Positions 26,207 to 34,683 of a stretch of DNA of 64,000 bases are shown here, piece by piece. The translations under genes were made by a program, and so were the position numbers. Every line of letters starts with the position of its first letter. Position 1 is the stretch's first letter. Origin of the DNA: Akkermansia massiliensis. Its GTDB lineage: Bacteria; Verrucomicrobiota; Verrucomicrobiia; Verrucomicrobiales; Akkermansiaceae. The DNA lies in NCBI RefSeq assembly GCF_023516715.1, contig NZ_JAMGSI010000001.1, positions 1,116,001-1,180,000 of the forward strand. The letters run 5' to 3'. The notes under the pieces were generated by a model. It did not search any database. It was not told where the DNA came from and worked only from the letters and a program-made list of their open reading frames with translations.

Positions 26207-27549
26207 GCCCCGCCCTCCTTGTTCAGGGATTGCTGTTCCCGCACGTCGCACAGGGAAAAAAACGGAGTCACGCGCACCAGCACCATGTACAGCGCCGTGA
26301 ACAGCCCCACGCTCCCGGCCATCATGGCCAGGTCCGTCAGGCTGGGGGAATAATCCCCGATATTGGCGGCCAGCAGGGAGGCTTTCAGGGAATTCACGAC
26401 GATCCAGAAGCGTTCCATCCACATGCCGGCAAGCACGCCCAAGGCCACGACCGCAATCACCCACCGGTTGGTGCGCAGGGAGCGGAACCAGAACAACTGG
26501 GGCAGCAGCACGTTCCCGGCGACCATGGCGCCCAGGAACACGGCATTCACGGGATTCCTGCCCGGGAACAACGCCGGAGAGCCTCCATTCAGCACCACGG
26601 CCAGGTGCTCCCACAGATACATGGCCCCCATCACCAGGGCCAGGGCCAGCACGAAGCGGGAGCTCAAATCCAGAATGGCCGGCGTAATGGCCTGCCGGAC
26701 GCCGCTGCCGGACATCAGGCGGCGCACCCCCAGAAGAATCAACTGGACCATCGCCATGCCGCTCAAAATGGCGCCCCCCACGAAATAGGGCGGAAAAATG
26801 CTCTGGTGCCACCCCGGCACCTGCGTCACGGAAAAGTCAAAGCTCACCACGGAATGGACGGATACCACCAGGGGAGTCAGGATGGCCGCAAAAAGCAGGC
26901 TGGCCTTTTCATAGGCGCGCCACTGGCGCCCCGTCCCCTGCCAGCCCAGAGCCAGCCATCCGTACCGCCGCCTCAAATGCCCCGCGCAGCAATCCCGCAG
27001 CAGCGCGAAATCCGGCACCAGCCCGATGTACCAGTACAACAGGGAAAGCAGGAAATACGTGCTGACGGCCATGACGTCCCACATCAGGGGGGAGGCCATG
27101 TCCGGCCAGATGCCGCTCACCTCCGGCAGGGGGGAGGCCATCCACGCCATCCAGACACGCCCCACGTGCACCACGGGAAAGACGGCGGCGCAGACCACCG
27201 CGCACAGGGTCATCTGTTCCGCCCCGCGGGCAATCGGGCTTCTCCATGACTGGCGGGTCAGCAGCAGGACGGCCGAAATCAGGGTGCCCGCATGTCCCAG
27301 GCCTATCCAGAAGACAAAATGCACGATGTCCAGCCCCCACACCACGTTATTGTTCAGCCCCAGCACTCCCACACCCTCCGCGGCAATGCGCCAGGAACTC
27401 CACCCCACACCCCACGCCGCCAGCAGCACGCTGGCGAGAAACACGCTCCACCATACGGGGCCGAGCGGCTTCCGCACCTCCGCCAGCATGGTCTTCACCG
27501 GAACGGCGGAGGAAGAAAGGGCTGGCGCTGGTCTGGTCATCATCTGCAT
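26203..27549 (-). CDS. actC: Alternative Complex III NrfD-like subunit ActC
   Basis: 448 residues if started at the ATG at 27549. Polytopic NrfD-family protein with the ActC signature stretches VLGLNNNVVWGLDIVHFVFW, IGLGHAGTLISAVLLLTRQ, AEQMTLCAVVCAAVFPVVHVGR and LLYWYIGLVPDFALLRD. It is the quinol-binding membrane subunit in characterised ACIII. Here it is the first gene of the unit. Other starts lie at 27651 (MSPEK...) and 27819. The 27549 start leaves 33 residues before the first helix and is preferred, but 27651 is also possible. Confidence 0.88.
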   Translation of the reverse strand: MQMMTRPAPALSSSAVPVKTMLAEVRKPLGPVWWSVFLASVLLAAWGVGWSSWRIAAEGVGVLGLNNNVVWGLDIVHFVFWIGLGHAGTLISAVLLLTRQSWRSPIARGAEQMTLCAVVCAAVFPVVHVGRVWMAWMASPLPEVSGIWPDMASPLMWDVMAVSTYFLLSLLYWYIGLVPDFALLRDCCAGHLRRRYGWLALGWQGTGRQWRAYEKASLLFAAILTPLVVSVHSVVSFDFSVTQVPGWHQSIFPPYFVGGAILSGMAMVQLILLGVRRLMSGSGVRQAITPAILDLSSRFVLALALVMGAMYLWEHLAVVLNGGSPALFPGRNPVNAVFLGAMVAGNVLLPQLFWFRSLRTNRWVIAVVALGVLAGMWMERFWIVVNSLKASLLAANIGDYSPSLTDLAMMAGSVGLFTALYMVLVRVTPFFSLCDVREQQSLNKEGGA

Positions 27550-27841
27550 ATTGGGCGGAAGCTCGTTAGAGCTTACTTGAGTGCTTTTTCCCGTCAATTC
27601 AAAAGGGGAAGGCACGTGACATGACGCGAGGTTCTGTTTTTCCGGGGACATATTCCCGGGAGTAAGGGGCTCCGGCCCCTTACAAACTCCGGACAGGAAA
27701 TGGAAAAAGGAAAAATCCCCTGCGCTATGCTGCGGAAGAGGTTTCACGCACGAAGGCCGGAGGCCTTCGCTCCCGGGAGAAGCTCCACAAACATTCAAAT
27801 AGCTGGAATTCCCTGCCACAGCATTTTAACATGGCCCCCGC
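27550..27841. other. Intergenic region between actC and the divergent chorismate-binding gene
   Basis: 292 bp holding divergent promoters for the actC unit and the plus-strand gene. No actA or actB sequence, and no haem-c CxxCH coding stretch, was seen here. If the longer actC start is right, part of it is coding. Confidence 0.5.
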
Positions 27842-28855
27842 ATGGACATAAACACGCTGACTTCCGGAGCCCTGATCAGACACCCTTCCCGCGGCCTTCT
27901 TCTCGGGACCGGGCCCTTCCGGGAATCGGCCGCCCCCCCGGATTCCGGCCCCGCCTTCTATGTCAACACGTTCCGCCTGGATGACCCGCAGCCGTGGAAA
28001 ATACCGTCCGCCCTGCATCCCATTCCGGAACCGGAAAGCCCCACGCCGCCCGCTCCGGAAATCCTGTGGACGGAACCGTCCCCGGACGCGTATGCCCAGG
28101 TATTCGCGGAAATGATTGAACAAATCGCCTCCGGACATCTGGTGAAAAGCGTTCCGGCAACGCCCCAGTTTGGAGAGATGCAGCCTCCCCACGTTCCCCG
28201 TGAACTCATCCTGCGGGCCGTCAACGGTTCCCCGCTTCATTACCCCTATGCCTGGTGGACGGAGCAGGAAGGCTTCTGCGGAGCCACCCCGGAAACCCTG
28301 TTCCACCAGCAGGGACGACGCCTGACGACCATGGCCCTGGCCGGAACGGCGCGGCCGGAAGACGAGGGCGTCTTCATCAATGACGACAAGGAAATCCGCG
28401 AACATGAAATCGTGGCCGGCAGCATCCTTTCCCGCCTGTCCCCCTACGGCAGCGTCACCAGAACGGCCCGCAGCGTGCTGAACCTGGATACCCTGATCCA
28501 CTTTGCCACCTACCTCACCCTGGAAGCGGACGAACTGCTGCCGCCGGACCACTGGATACGGCTGCTCCACCCCACTCCGGCCCTGGGATCCCAGCCCCGG
28601 ACGGAGAAGACACTCGCCCAGTTGGACGACTGGCGTTCGCGCCTCCGCTGTCCGTCCCATTTCGGCGCTCCGTTCGGATTTCTGGAAGACGGAGACTTCT
28701 TCTGCCTGGTGGGCATCCGGTCCATGTACTGGCAGGGGCGGCGGCTCGCGCTCTGCACCGGGGGCGGGGTGGTGGCCTCCTCCACCCTGACGCATGAATG
28801 GCGGGAGCTGAAATTAAAGCGGGATACGGTCAGGCGCAGTTTCCTGCTTCCCTGA
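27842..28855 (+). CDS. menF: Chorismate-binding enzyme, probably isochorismate synthase
   Basis: 337 residues of the chorismate-utilising fold. It contains TMALAGTARPEDEG, the EIREHEIV metal/active-site block, LLHPTPALGSQP (the isochorismate-synthase-type HPTPA motif) and GIRSMYWQGRRL with CTGGGVV. It is somewhat shorter than MenF/EntC at its N-terminus. The most likely job is the first step to menaquinone, but para-aminobenzoate or anthranilate synthase-like activity is not excluded. It is a single plus-strand gene, convergent with the GH31 gene. Confidence 0.75.
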   Translation: MDINTLTSGALIRHPSRGLLLGTGPFRESAAPPDSGPAFYVNTFRLDDPQPWKIPSALHPIPEPESPTPPAPEILWTEPSPDAYAQVFAEMIEQIASGHLVKSVPATPQFGEMQPPHVPRELILRAVNGSPLHYPYAWWTEQEGFCGATPETLFHQQGRRLTTMALAGTARPEDEGVFINDDKEIREHEIVAGSILSRLSPYGSVTRTARSVLNLDTLIHFATYLTLEADELLPPDHWIRLLHPTPALGSQPRTEKTLAQLDDWRSRLRCPSHFGAPFGFLEDGDFFCLVGIRSMYWQGRRLALCTGGGVVASSTLTHEWRELKLKRDTVRRSFLLP

Positions 28856-28867
28856 CATTCCCGCCTG

Positions 28868-31276
28868 TTATTCCTCCGTCCAGCAGGCGGAAAGCGTCTC
28901 AAACTTGCCCTCTACCGGGATTCTCCATACCCGGCCATCCCTCGCCACGCCACGGCAGGGAACGCCGTCCATGTGCGCGCTGAGGGCAATCCCGGCAGGC
29001 AGGCCGTGCAGAACAACCTCCGCGGACTCATGGAACGCGCAGGGGTCCCCTTCGCACTTCCACGCCAGTTCCAGGGAATGGGAACCGGTGCCGCGGTAAA
29101 GGAACTCATGAACGGCGCATTCCCCGTTCCGGTACGCATAGCCGTCCCCCGCATCCTCATACAGGTGGGAGGCCACTTCCTCATCCGGCGCCCACCAGAC
29201 GTCCAGTGTCAGCGGGGGCCGCGGCAGTTCGCCTGCGTGCTGCTGCACCGGCCAATGGGGAATGACCGCCCCGCCGCGCACGTACACGGGCAGGAAGGAA
29301 AGCGGGCATTTCACCCAGACATCCTTTCCGGTATCCTCCATCAGGCTGTCCGTGTGGTAGGAATACCAGACGCCTTCCGGGATGTAGAGGAAGCGGCCGC
29401 CTTCCTGCGGCTCATGGATGGGAATGACGTACAGATGGTCGCCGAAGAAATATTCCGCCCCCCGCCAGTAGGTGTCCCTGTTCCTGAAGCATTGAAGGGC
29501 CAGGGAGCGCAGCACGGGCATCCCCGTCTCCGCGTAACGGCGGAACTGCGTGTAAATGTAGGGAAGCAGGCGGTAGCGGCCCTCAATGGCGGCTTTCACG
29601 TATGCGGTGGCCTCCTGTCCGAACACCCAGGGCTCCTGGCCTCCGAATTCCCCGGAGGAATGATTGCGGAAAAGCCCGTGGAACGCGGCCATCTGCATCC
29701 AGCGGCAAAACAGCTCCGGCGTGGGATGCCCCATGAAGCCCCCCGCATCCGCCCCCGCGAAGGAGATGCCCGAGGCGGCAAGCCGCTGGCACTGGAAATT
29801 GGCCAGCTTCAAATGCTCCCAGCTGGACCGGTTGTCCCCCGTCCAGGTGGCGGCAAAGCGCTGCAATCCGGCAAAACCGGACCGGGACAGCAGGAAGGGA
29901 CGCCTGTCCGGAGCGTGGCGCTTCATGCCCAGCCAGGAGGCTTCCGCCATGCACTGCCCGTAAATGTTATGGGCCTTTTCATGGGAACAGGGCATGCCGT
30001 CGTACTCATGCCGCGTATCCATCGGGAACGTGCGGTCCGGAAAGACGACAGGCTCGTTCATGTCGTTCCAGAGGCCGCGCACGCCCACCTCTTCCAGATC
30101 ATGCCTGAACAGGTCCGCCCACCAGCTGCGGACGGCCGGGGCCGTGAAATCCGGAAAATTGCAGAGTCCCGGCCAGACTTCCTCCGACAAAAGATTGCCC
30201 TCCGACCGCCGGCAGAAATAATTCCGTTCCAAACCCTCCGCCCAAACAGGATTGGCGGGGTTGATCTTCACGCCGGGATTCACGATCAGGACCGTCTTCA
30301 CGCCGTCCTCCTCCAGAGAGCGGACCATCCCCGCCGCATCGGGGAAATTGTGCCTGTCCCACGTAAACCCCTCCTTCTGCTCCATGTAATGGTGGTCCAG
30401 ATGGACGGCGTCGCACGGGATGCCCAGGTCCCGGAACCGCTCCACCAGGTTATACACGGCCTTGTCCGGATAATAGCTCCATTTGGACTGGTGGTAGCCC
30501 AGCGCCCACAGCGGCGGCAGTTCGGGCGTGCCGGTAAGGCGCGTGTAGGCGGCTACGATGTCCAGAGGGCTGCGGTCATAAATGAAGTAATAATTCATCA
30601 GGCCGCCGAACGACCCGAAAGCCAGCACCTTTTCATCCGAGGCGCCGAAGTCGAAGTACGAGCGGCACGTATTGTCAAACAGCAGGCCGTACGCCTTCCC
30701 TTCCCGCAGGCTGAGGAAAAACGGAACGCTCTTGTAGAGAGGATCCGATTCCTCGTGAAAATCATAATGGTCCGCCCCCCACATGGAGAAATACTTGCCC
30801 CTCAGGTTCAGGGCGCAGGGCTTGTCCCCCAGCCCGAAAAAATGCTCCGTGTCCTGAAGCCTTTTCCGTATCCACACGCGGGCGTCCCCCGTCCAGTCCT
30901 TGGACTCCCGGCCAAAGCCGCCTTCATCCGCCAGCAGGGGTTCGTCCGTGACAATATCGTAAAAATCCACCTTTTGCTCCTCCGTACGGATGCGAATCCG
31001 CAGCAGGGACGTTTCAATGACATGCACTTCGGCTTCGTCATACTCCCGGACCTCCGCGCCGGGGGCGGAATACCCGGGGCTGACGGCATAGCTGGGCTCA
31101 TCTTCCGGCACCGGTCCGGTGAAATACGTCACGCGGACAATTCCATCGTCCGCAAGGCACACGCTGAGAGTTATTTTAGAAACCGCATTGGTGTATTCCC
31201 ATTTGACGAGACGCCCCCGGAGAGGGGGCGTTTTTCGTCTTTCAGGGATGTTGGGAGAGGTGCACATTGAAGCCAA
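28868..31276 (-). CDS. Glycoside hydrolase family 31 alpha-glucosidase
   Basis: 802 residues. It has the N-terminal beta-domain, then the (beta/alpha)8 barrel with the GH31 signature GLWNDMNEPV (nucleophile Asp405) and ATWTGDNRSSWEHL (acid/base Asp481), and C-terminal beta domains. No signal peptide is seen, so it is probably cytoplasmic and acts on alpha-glucosides or glycogen fragments. It diverges from the GT4 and GH57 genes across about 210 bp. The start at 31276 is used; the next ATG (31267) would lose only three residues. Confidence 0.92.
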   Translation of the reverse strand: MASMCTSPNIPERRKTPPLRGRLVKWEYTNAVSKITLSVCLADDGIVRVTYFTGPVPEDEPSYAVSPGYSAPGAEVREYDEAEVHVIETSLLRIRIRTEEQKVDFYDIVTDEPLLADEGGFGRESKDWTGDARVWIRKRLQDTEHFFGLGDKPCALNLRGKYFSMWGADHYDFHEESDPLYKSVPFFLSLREGKAYGLLFDNTCRSYFDFGASDEKVLAFGSFGGLMNYYFIYDRSPLDIVAAYTRLTGTPELPPLWALGYHQSKWSYYPDKAVYNLVERFRDLGIPCDAVHLDHHYMEQKEGFTWDRHNFPDAAGMVRSLEEDGVKTVLIVNPGVKINPANPVWAEGLERNYFCRRSEGNLLSEEVWPGLCNFPDFTAPAVRSWWADLFRHDLEEVGVRGLWNDMNEPVVFPDRTFPMDTRHEYDGMPCSHEKAHNIYGQCMAEASWLGMKRHAPDRRPFLLSRSGFAGLQRFAATWTGDNRSSWEHLKLANFQCQRLAASGISFAGADAGGFMGHPTPELFCRWMQMAAFHGLFRNHSSGEFGGQEPWVFGQEATAYVKAAIEGRYRLLPYIYTQFRRYAETGMPVLRSLALQCFRNRDTYWRGAEYFFGDHLYVIPIHEPQEGGRFLYIPEGVWYSYHTDSLMEDTGKDVWVKCPLSFLPVYVRGGAVIPHWPVQQHAGELPRPPLTLDVWWAPDEEVASHLYEDAGDGYAYRNGECAVHEFLYRGTGSHSLELAWKCEGDPCAFHESAEVVLHGLPAGIALSAHMDGVPCRGVARDGRVWRIPVEGKFETLSACWTEE
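31211..31235 (+). terminator. Terminator-like hairpin inside the 5' end of the GH31 gene
   Basis: 8-bp GC stem (ACGCCCCC 31211-31218 / GGGGGCGT 31224-31231) with a 5-nt loop and a T-run (31231-31235), read in the plus direction. It lies antisense to codons about 14-22 of GH31. Its only possible clients are antisense transcripts; it may be coincidental. Confidence 0.45.
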
Positions 31277-31487
31277 ACAGAAGAGAGAATCAAAAGCGTT
31301 CGATTCAGATTAAATTAATTTCATGACGAACGCAAGATTGAACTAAACCACCATTTTTCTTTTCATTATTAGGACAAAATTACTCATATTACTCTAGACC
31401 GAACATGAAAAATCTGGTTTTATTGCGTTGGTGCACAACACGGCATGAGGCCGCTTCCTTCCCGACACCGACAACCCACATCAACCA

Positions 31488-32786
31488 ATGAGCACAATCC
31501 GAGTTCTTACATTAGGATGGGAATTCCCACCCCTGGTTAACGGGGGGCTGGGCATTGCCTGCCTGGGCCTTTCCAAGGCGCTGGCAAAAAAAGTGGATTT
31601 AAGAGTGATCGTCCCCAAGGCCGATCCTTCCGTTCTTTTTGACGGGTTCCAGCTCACTGGTCTCAACAACGTCTCCTATCGGGAAGTGGAGCAAGTGGAC
31701 CGGAAGTATTCCTATGACAGCTTCGCCCTGGTGGAGCACGCCCCCATTGAACTGGACCCCTACACCACCGTGGAGGGGGAATCCGGCGTGGTGCAGTTCA
31801 CCAAGGAAGGCCGCATCACCTTCTCCAAGACGCATGAAGCGGACCTCCAGCTATTCAAAAACAAGGAGGACCTCTATGCCGGGGACCTGGCCCTGAAAGT
31901 CATCCAGTTCTCCAAAATCGCGGTAAAAGTCGCCATGCAGCAGGACTTTGACATCATCCACGCCCATGACTGGATGACTTACCTGGCCGGCGTGGAGGTG
32001 AAAAAAGCCACGGGCAAGCCCCTGGTGGTGCACCTGCACGCCTCCCAGTTTGACCGCGCCGGAGCGGACGCCCGCGGATGGATTTACGATATTGAAAAAT
32101 TCGGCATGGAACAGGCGGACGCCGTCATTCCGGTCAGCAAATACACGGGCACCATCGCCAGCGGGCACTACGCCATAGACCCCCATAAAATCTTCCCCAT
32201 CCACAACGGGGCGGACCCCGTCAAGGTTTTCAAGGGAAAGAAAAAATTTCCGGAAAAGCTCGTGCTCTTCCTGGGACGCCTGACGGCCCAGAAAGGTCCG
32301 GGCTTCTTCCTGCAAATTGCCGCCAAGGTTCTGGAGCAGACGGACGACGTGCGCTTCGTCATGGCCGGTACCGGGGAAAAACTCCGCCAGTTGATTGAAT
32401 CCGGAGCCTTCAAGGGCGTGGGCGACAAATTCCACTTCACCGGCTTCCTGAACAAGGACAAGGTGAATGACCTCCTCTCCATCACGGACATCTACTGCAT
32501 GCCCTCCGTATCGGAGCCCTTCGGCCTGTCGGCTCTGGAAGCCGCCCAATTCAACATTCCCGCCGTGATCTCCAAGCAGTCCGGCGTGGCGGAAGTCATG
32601 AAGGGAGCCCTGAAAGCGGACTTCTGGGACGTCAACAAGATGGCGGAACACATCGTCCATCTCTGCACGGATGAGGAACTGTACCGGAAAGTGGTGGAAC
32701 AAAGCACGGAGGACATCAAGGCCTCCACCTGGGACGCCGCCGCAGACAAGGTCATCCGGGTTTACGAACATGTGCTGAACCGCTAA
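31488..32786 (+). CDS. Glycosyltransferase family 4 protein (glycogen synthase-like)
   Basis: 432-residue GT-B fold enzyme. It has the N-terminal glycogen-synthase-like start GWEFPPLVNGGLG, HAHDWMTYLAG, HLHASQFDRAG, and the C-terminal EPFGLSALE, the E-x7-E nucleotide-sugar motif. It is followed 48 bp later by the GH57 gene. Such GT4-GH57 pairs are typical of bacterial glycogen or alpha-glucan synthesis. The sugar donor (ADP- or UDP-glucose) cannot be decided here. Confidence 0.85.
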   Translation: MSTIRVLTLGWEFPPLVNGGLGIACLGLSKALAKKVDLRVIVPKADPSVLFDGFQLTGLNNVSYREVEQVDRKYSYDSFALVEHAPIELDPYTTVEGESGVVQFTKEGRITFSKTHEADLQLFKNKEDLYAGDLALKVIQFSKIAVKVAMQQDFDIIHAHDWMTYLAGVEVKKATGKPLVVHLHASQFDRAGADARGWIYDIEKFGMEQADAVIPVSKYTGTIASGHYAIDPHKIFPIHNGADPVKVFKGKKKFPEKLVLFLGRLTAQKGPGFFLQIAAKVLEQTDDVRFVMAGTGEKLRQLIESGAFKGVGDKFHFTGFLNKDKVNDLLSITDIYCMPSVSEPFGLSALEAAQFNIPAVISKQSGVAEVMKGALKADFWDVNKMAEHIVHLCTDEELYRKVVEQSTEDIKASTWDAAADKVIRVYEHVLNR

Positions 32787-32834
32787 GAACCGCCTTTTCA
32801 CCCCACACGATAACTCCCAGCCCTTTCCCCGTAC

Positions 32835-34016
32835 ATGAGCAACATTTCCCTCACTTTCGTGGCACACCAGCCCAACCGGCTGATTCATTACGACTTCTTC
32901 AAAATTGGAGAACACGCCTTCTATGAAGATGACGATCTGAATGCCCGCGTGCTCAGCACGGTGGCGGAACGCTGCTACTTCCCGGCCACTCGGCTGATGA
33001 AGCAGCTCATCGAACTCACAGGGGGCAAATTCCGCTTCGGGCTGGCCCTCAGCGGCGTCATTCTGGAACAGGCCCTGTACCACAGGCCGGACCTGATTGC
33101 CGCCTTCAAGGAGCTGGCTGAAACCGGCTGCGTGGACTTTCTGGTGATGCCGTACTACAACTCCCTCGCCTCCGTCTACTCACCGCAGGAATTTGCGGAG
33201 CAGATTGAAGAGCACCGGGAACTCCTTAAAAAACTCTTCCGCCAGGAATCAGACGTGCTGATGAACACCGGCATGCTGTACTCCAACGCCATTGCGGCGC
33301 AGGCGGAAACGCTCGGCTTCAAGGGCATCATGGCGGACGGCAATCCGGCGATGCTCAAGGGATTCACCAGCAATGAAGTATTCCTGGCCCCGTGGGTCTA
33401 TAACACCACCACCATATTCCGCAACCGGGAACTCTCCAATGACCTGGCGATCATGAGAACCGATCCGGAATGGCCGGAATACCCGCTTTCCCCCACCACC
33501 TTCGCGGACTGGCTGACGCACCAGCAGGGCAGCGTCACCACCCTGTCCATGGACTATGAGACGCTTGGCGAACGCCAGTCTGACGCTACGGGCGTCTTTG
33601 AATTCTGGCGCACCATGATCCTTGCCTGCGTGGATGCCGGCAACCGGTTCATGACCCCGTCTGAAGTGGTGCGTGAAATCAAGCCCGTCTCCGTCTGCGA
33701 ATGCACCCAGGAAATGACCTGCTCCACCTTCGGAACCATGTCCCATTGGAACGGCAACGTCATGCAGGACGAAGCCATCCGCAAAATCTACCGCCTGGAA
33801 AAACCGGTCAAGGCCGCCAATGACAAGGACCTCACCCACGTCTGGCGCAAGCTCCAGAGTGCGGACCACTTCCATTACATGCAGAAGGAAAACTCCTTCA
33901 CCCCGTATGCCTCTGCCTTTGACGCGTACATCTACTACATGAACGCCCTGGCGGACCTGCAAATCCGCGTCAAAAGGGAATCACAGAACGCTCCGGTCCC
34001 TGCGGCAGCCTCCTGA
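32835..34016 (+). CDS. GH57 alpha-amylase-like protein with substituted nucleophile
   Basis: 393 residues of the GH57 alpha-amylase-like group. Conserved regions are visible: HQPNR at 11-15 (region 1), LSGVILEQA near 72-80, NTGMLYSN at 144-151 (region 3) and SMDYETLGE at 238-246 (region 4, acid/base Asp240). In active enzymes region 3 reads NTE with a catalytic Glu; here the position is Gly146. The protein may be non-catalytic or have another role. It follows the GT4 gene in probable operon. Confidence 0.85.
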   Translation: MSNISLTFVAHQPNRLIHYDFFKIGEHAFYEDDDLNARVLSTVAERCYFPATRLMKQLIELTGGKFRFGLALSGVILEQALYHRPDLIAAFKELAETGCVDFLVMPYYNSLASVYSPQEFAEQIEEHRELLKKLFRQESDVLMNTGMLYSNAIAAQAETLGFKGIMADGNPAMLKGFTSNEVFLAPWVYNTTTIFRNRELSNDLAIMRTDPEWPEYPLSPTTFADWLTHQQGSVTTLSMDYETLGERQSDATGVFEFWRTMILACVDAGNRFMTPSEVVREIKPVSVCECTQEMTCSTFGTMSHWNGNVMQDEAIRKIYRLEKPVKAANDKDLTHVWRKLQSADHFHYMQKENSFTPYASAFDAYIYYMNALADLQIRVKRESQNAPVPAAAS

Positions 34017-34290
34017 AGCTCCCCTTGGAGCGCAGCGAACATTTGCAGCATTCGACCTGAAACTGGAAGCGTCAGCGAACGCTCCTCCCCACCGTACGTT
34101 CTCCATCCGCACAAATGATTCAGTTTGCTGCAAAGGCTTGCGGCGCGGGAAAGCTTTAGACTAAATCCTTGGAATCCATATCCGGATAGCGGACGGCGGT
34201 CCGGTTTAAAGAATGATCCCACCAGAGCGGCTATCACGACACGCAGGAACGTAATAAACAAGTGTTCCCGTTCGGTCCTTCTCTTCATTT
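34017..34290. other. Intergenic region between GH57 and the SdpR-like gene
   Basis: AT-richer than its left neighbour. It contains no supported coding frame, repeat or RNA gene. Confidence 0.5.
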
Positions 34291-34319
34291 TTGTTGACCT
34301 CGCCGGGAATCCATATTAG
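34291..34319 (+). promoter_or_regulatory. Sigma70-type promoter of the SdpR/SdpI-like pair
   Basis: TTGTTG (34291-34296), a 17-bp spacer and TATTAG (34314-34319). The predicted start of transcription falls on the adjacent palindrome. Confidence 0.5.
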
Positions 34320-34321
34320 AA

Positions 34322-34345
34322 ATATTTAACATTAAAGTTAAATAT
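34322..34345. promoter_or_regulatory. Palindromic operator candidate in front of the ArsR-family gene
   Basis: Perfect 9-bp inverted repeat ATATTTAAC/GTTAAATAT with a 6-bp spacer. It ends 3 bp before the ATG and starts just after the -10 box. The position is that of an autorepressor site. Confidence 0.6.
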
Positions 34346-34348
34346 AAA

Positions 34349-34678
34349 ATGAATAATCCCTCTTCCCTGCAACCTACGCTCAGAGCCCTGGCTGACCCCA
34401 CACGCCGTGAAATTCTGGAAATACTGAAAAACGGCGCCATGCCGGCCGGAGAAATCGCGGAACATTTCAGTATTACCGGAGCCGCTATCTCCCGCCACCT
34501 GTCTGTTTTAAAAGAAGCCGATCTCGTCCGCGACCACAGGGAAGGCAAATTCATCTTTTACGATATCAACCTGAGCGTTCTTCAAGAAATACTGGTCTGG
34601 ATAGGCAATTTCAAGGCGGCCCGCGAAACATCCTCCGGAAAATGGAGCAAAATCATCGGAACCCAGCCCAATCATTAA
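34349..34678 (+). CDS. ArsR-family winged-helix repressor, SdpR-like
   Basis: 109 residues. The HTH runs from LADPTRREILEILKNG through FSITGAAISRHLSVLKEADLV to the wing HREGKFIFYDI. No metal-binding Cys pair of the ArsR type is visible, which fits SdpR-like autorepressors. The gene is followed 5 bp later by an SdpI-like gene, the known pairing of SdpR with the immunity protein SdpI in Bacillus. The palindrome at 34322-34345 is its likely site. Confidence 0.85.
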   Translation: MNNPSSLQPTLRALADPTRREILEILKNGAMPAGEIAEHFSITGAAISRHLSVLKEADLVRDHREGKFIFYDINLSVLQEILVWIGNFKAARETSSGKWSKIIGTQPNH

Positions 34679-34683
34679 ACGCC

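Noticed and set aside
28973-31270. 765-codon plus-strand frame opposite GH31
   Set aside because: Antisense to an intact catalytic GH31 gene and lacks any recognisable motif.
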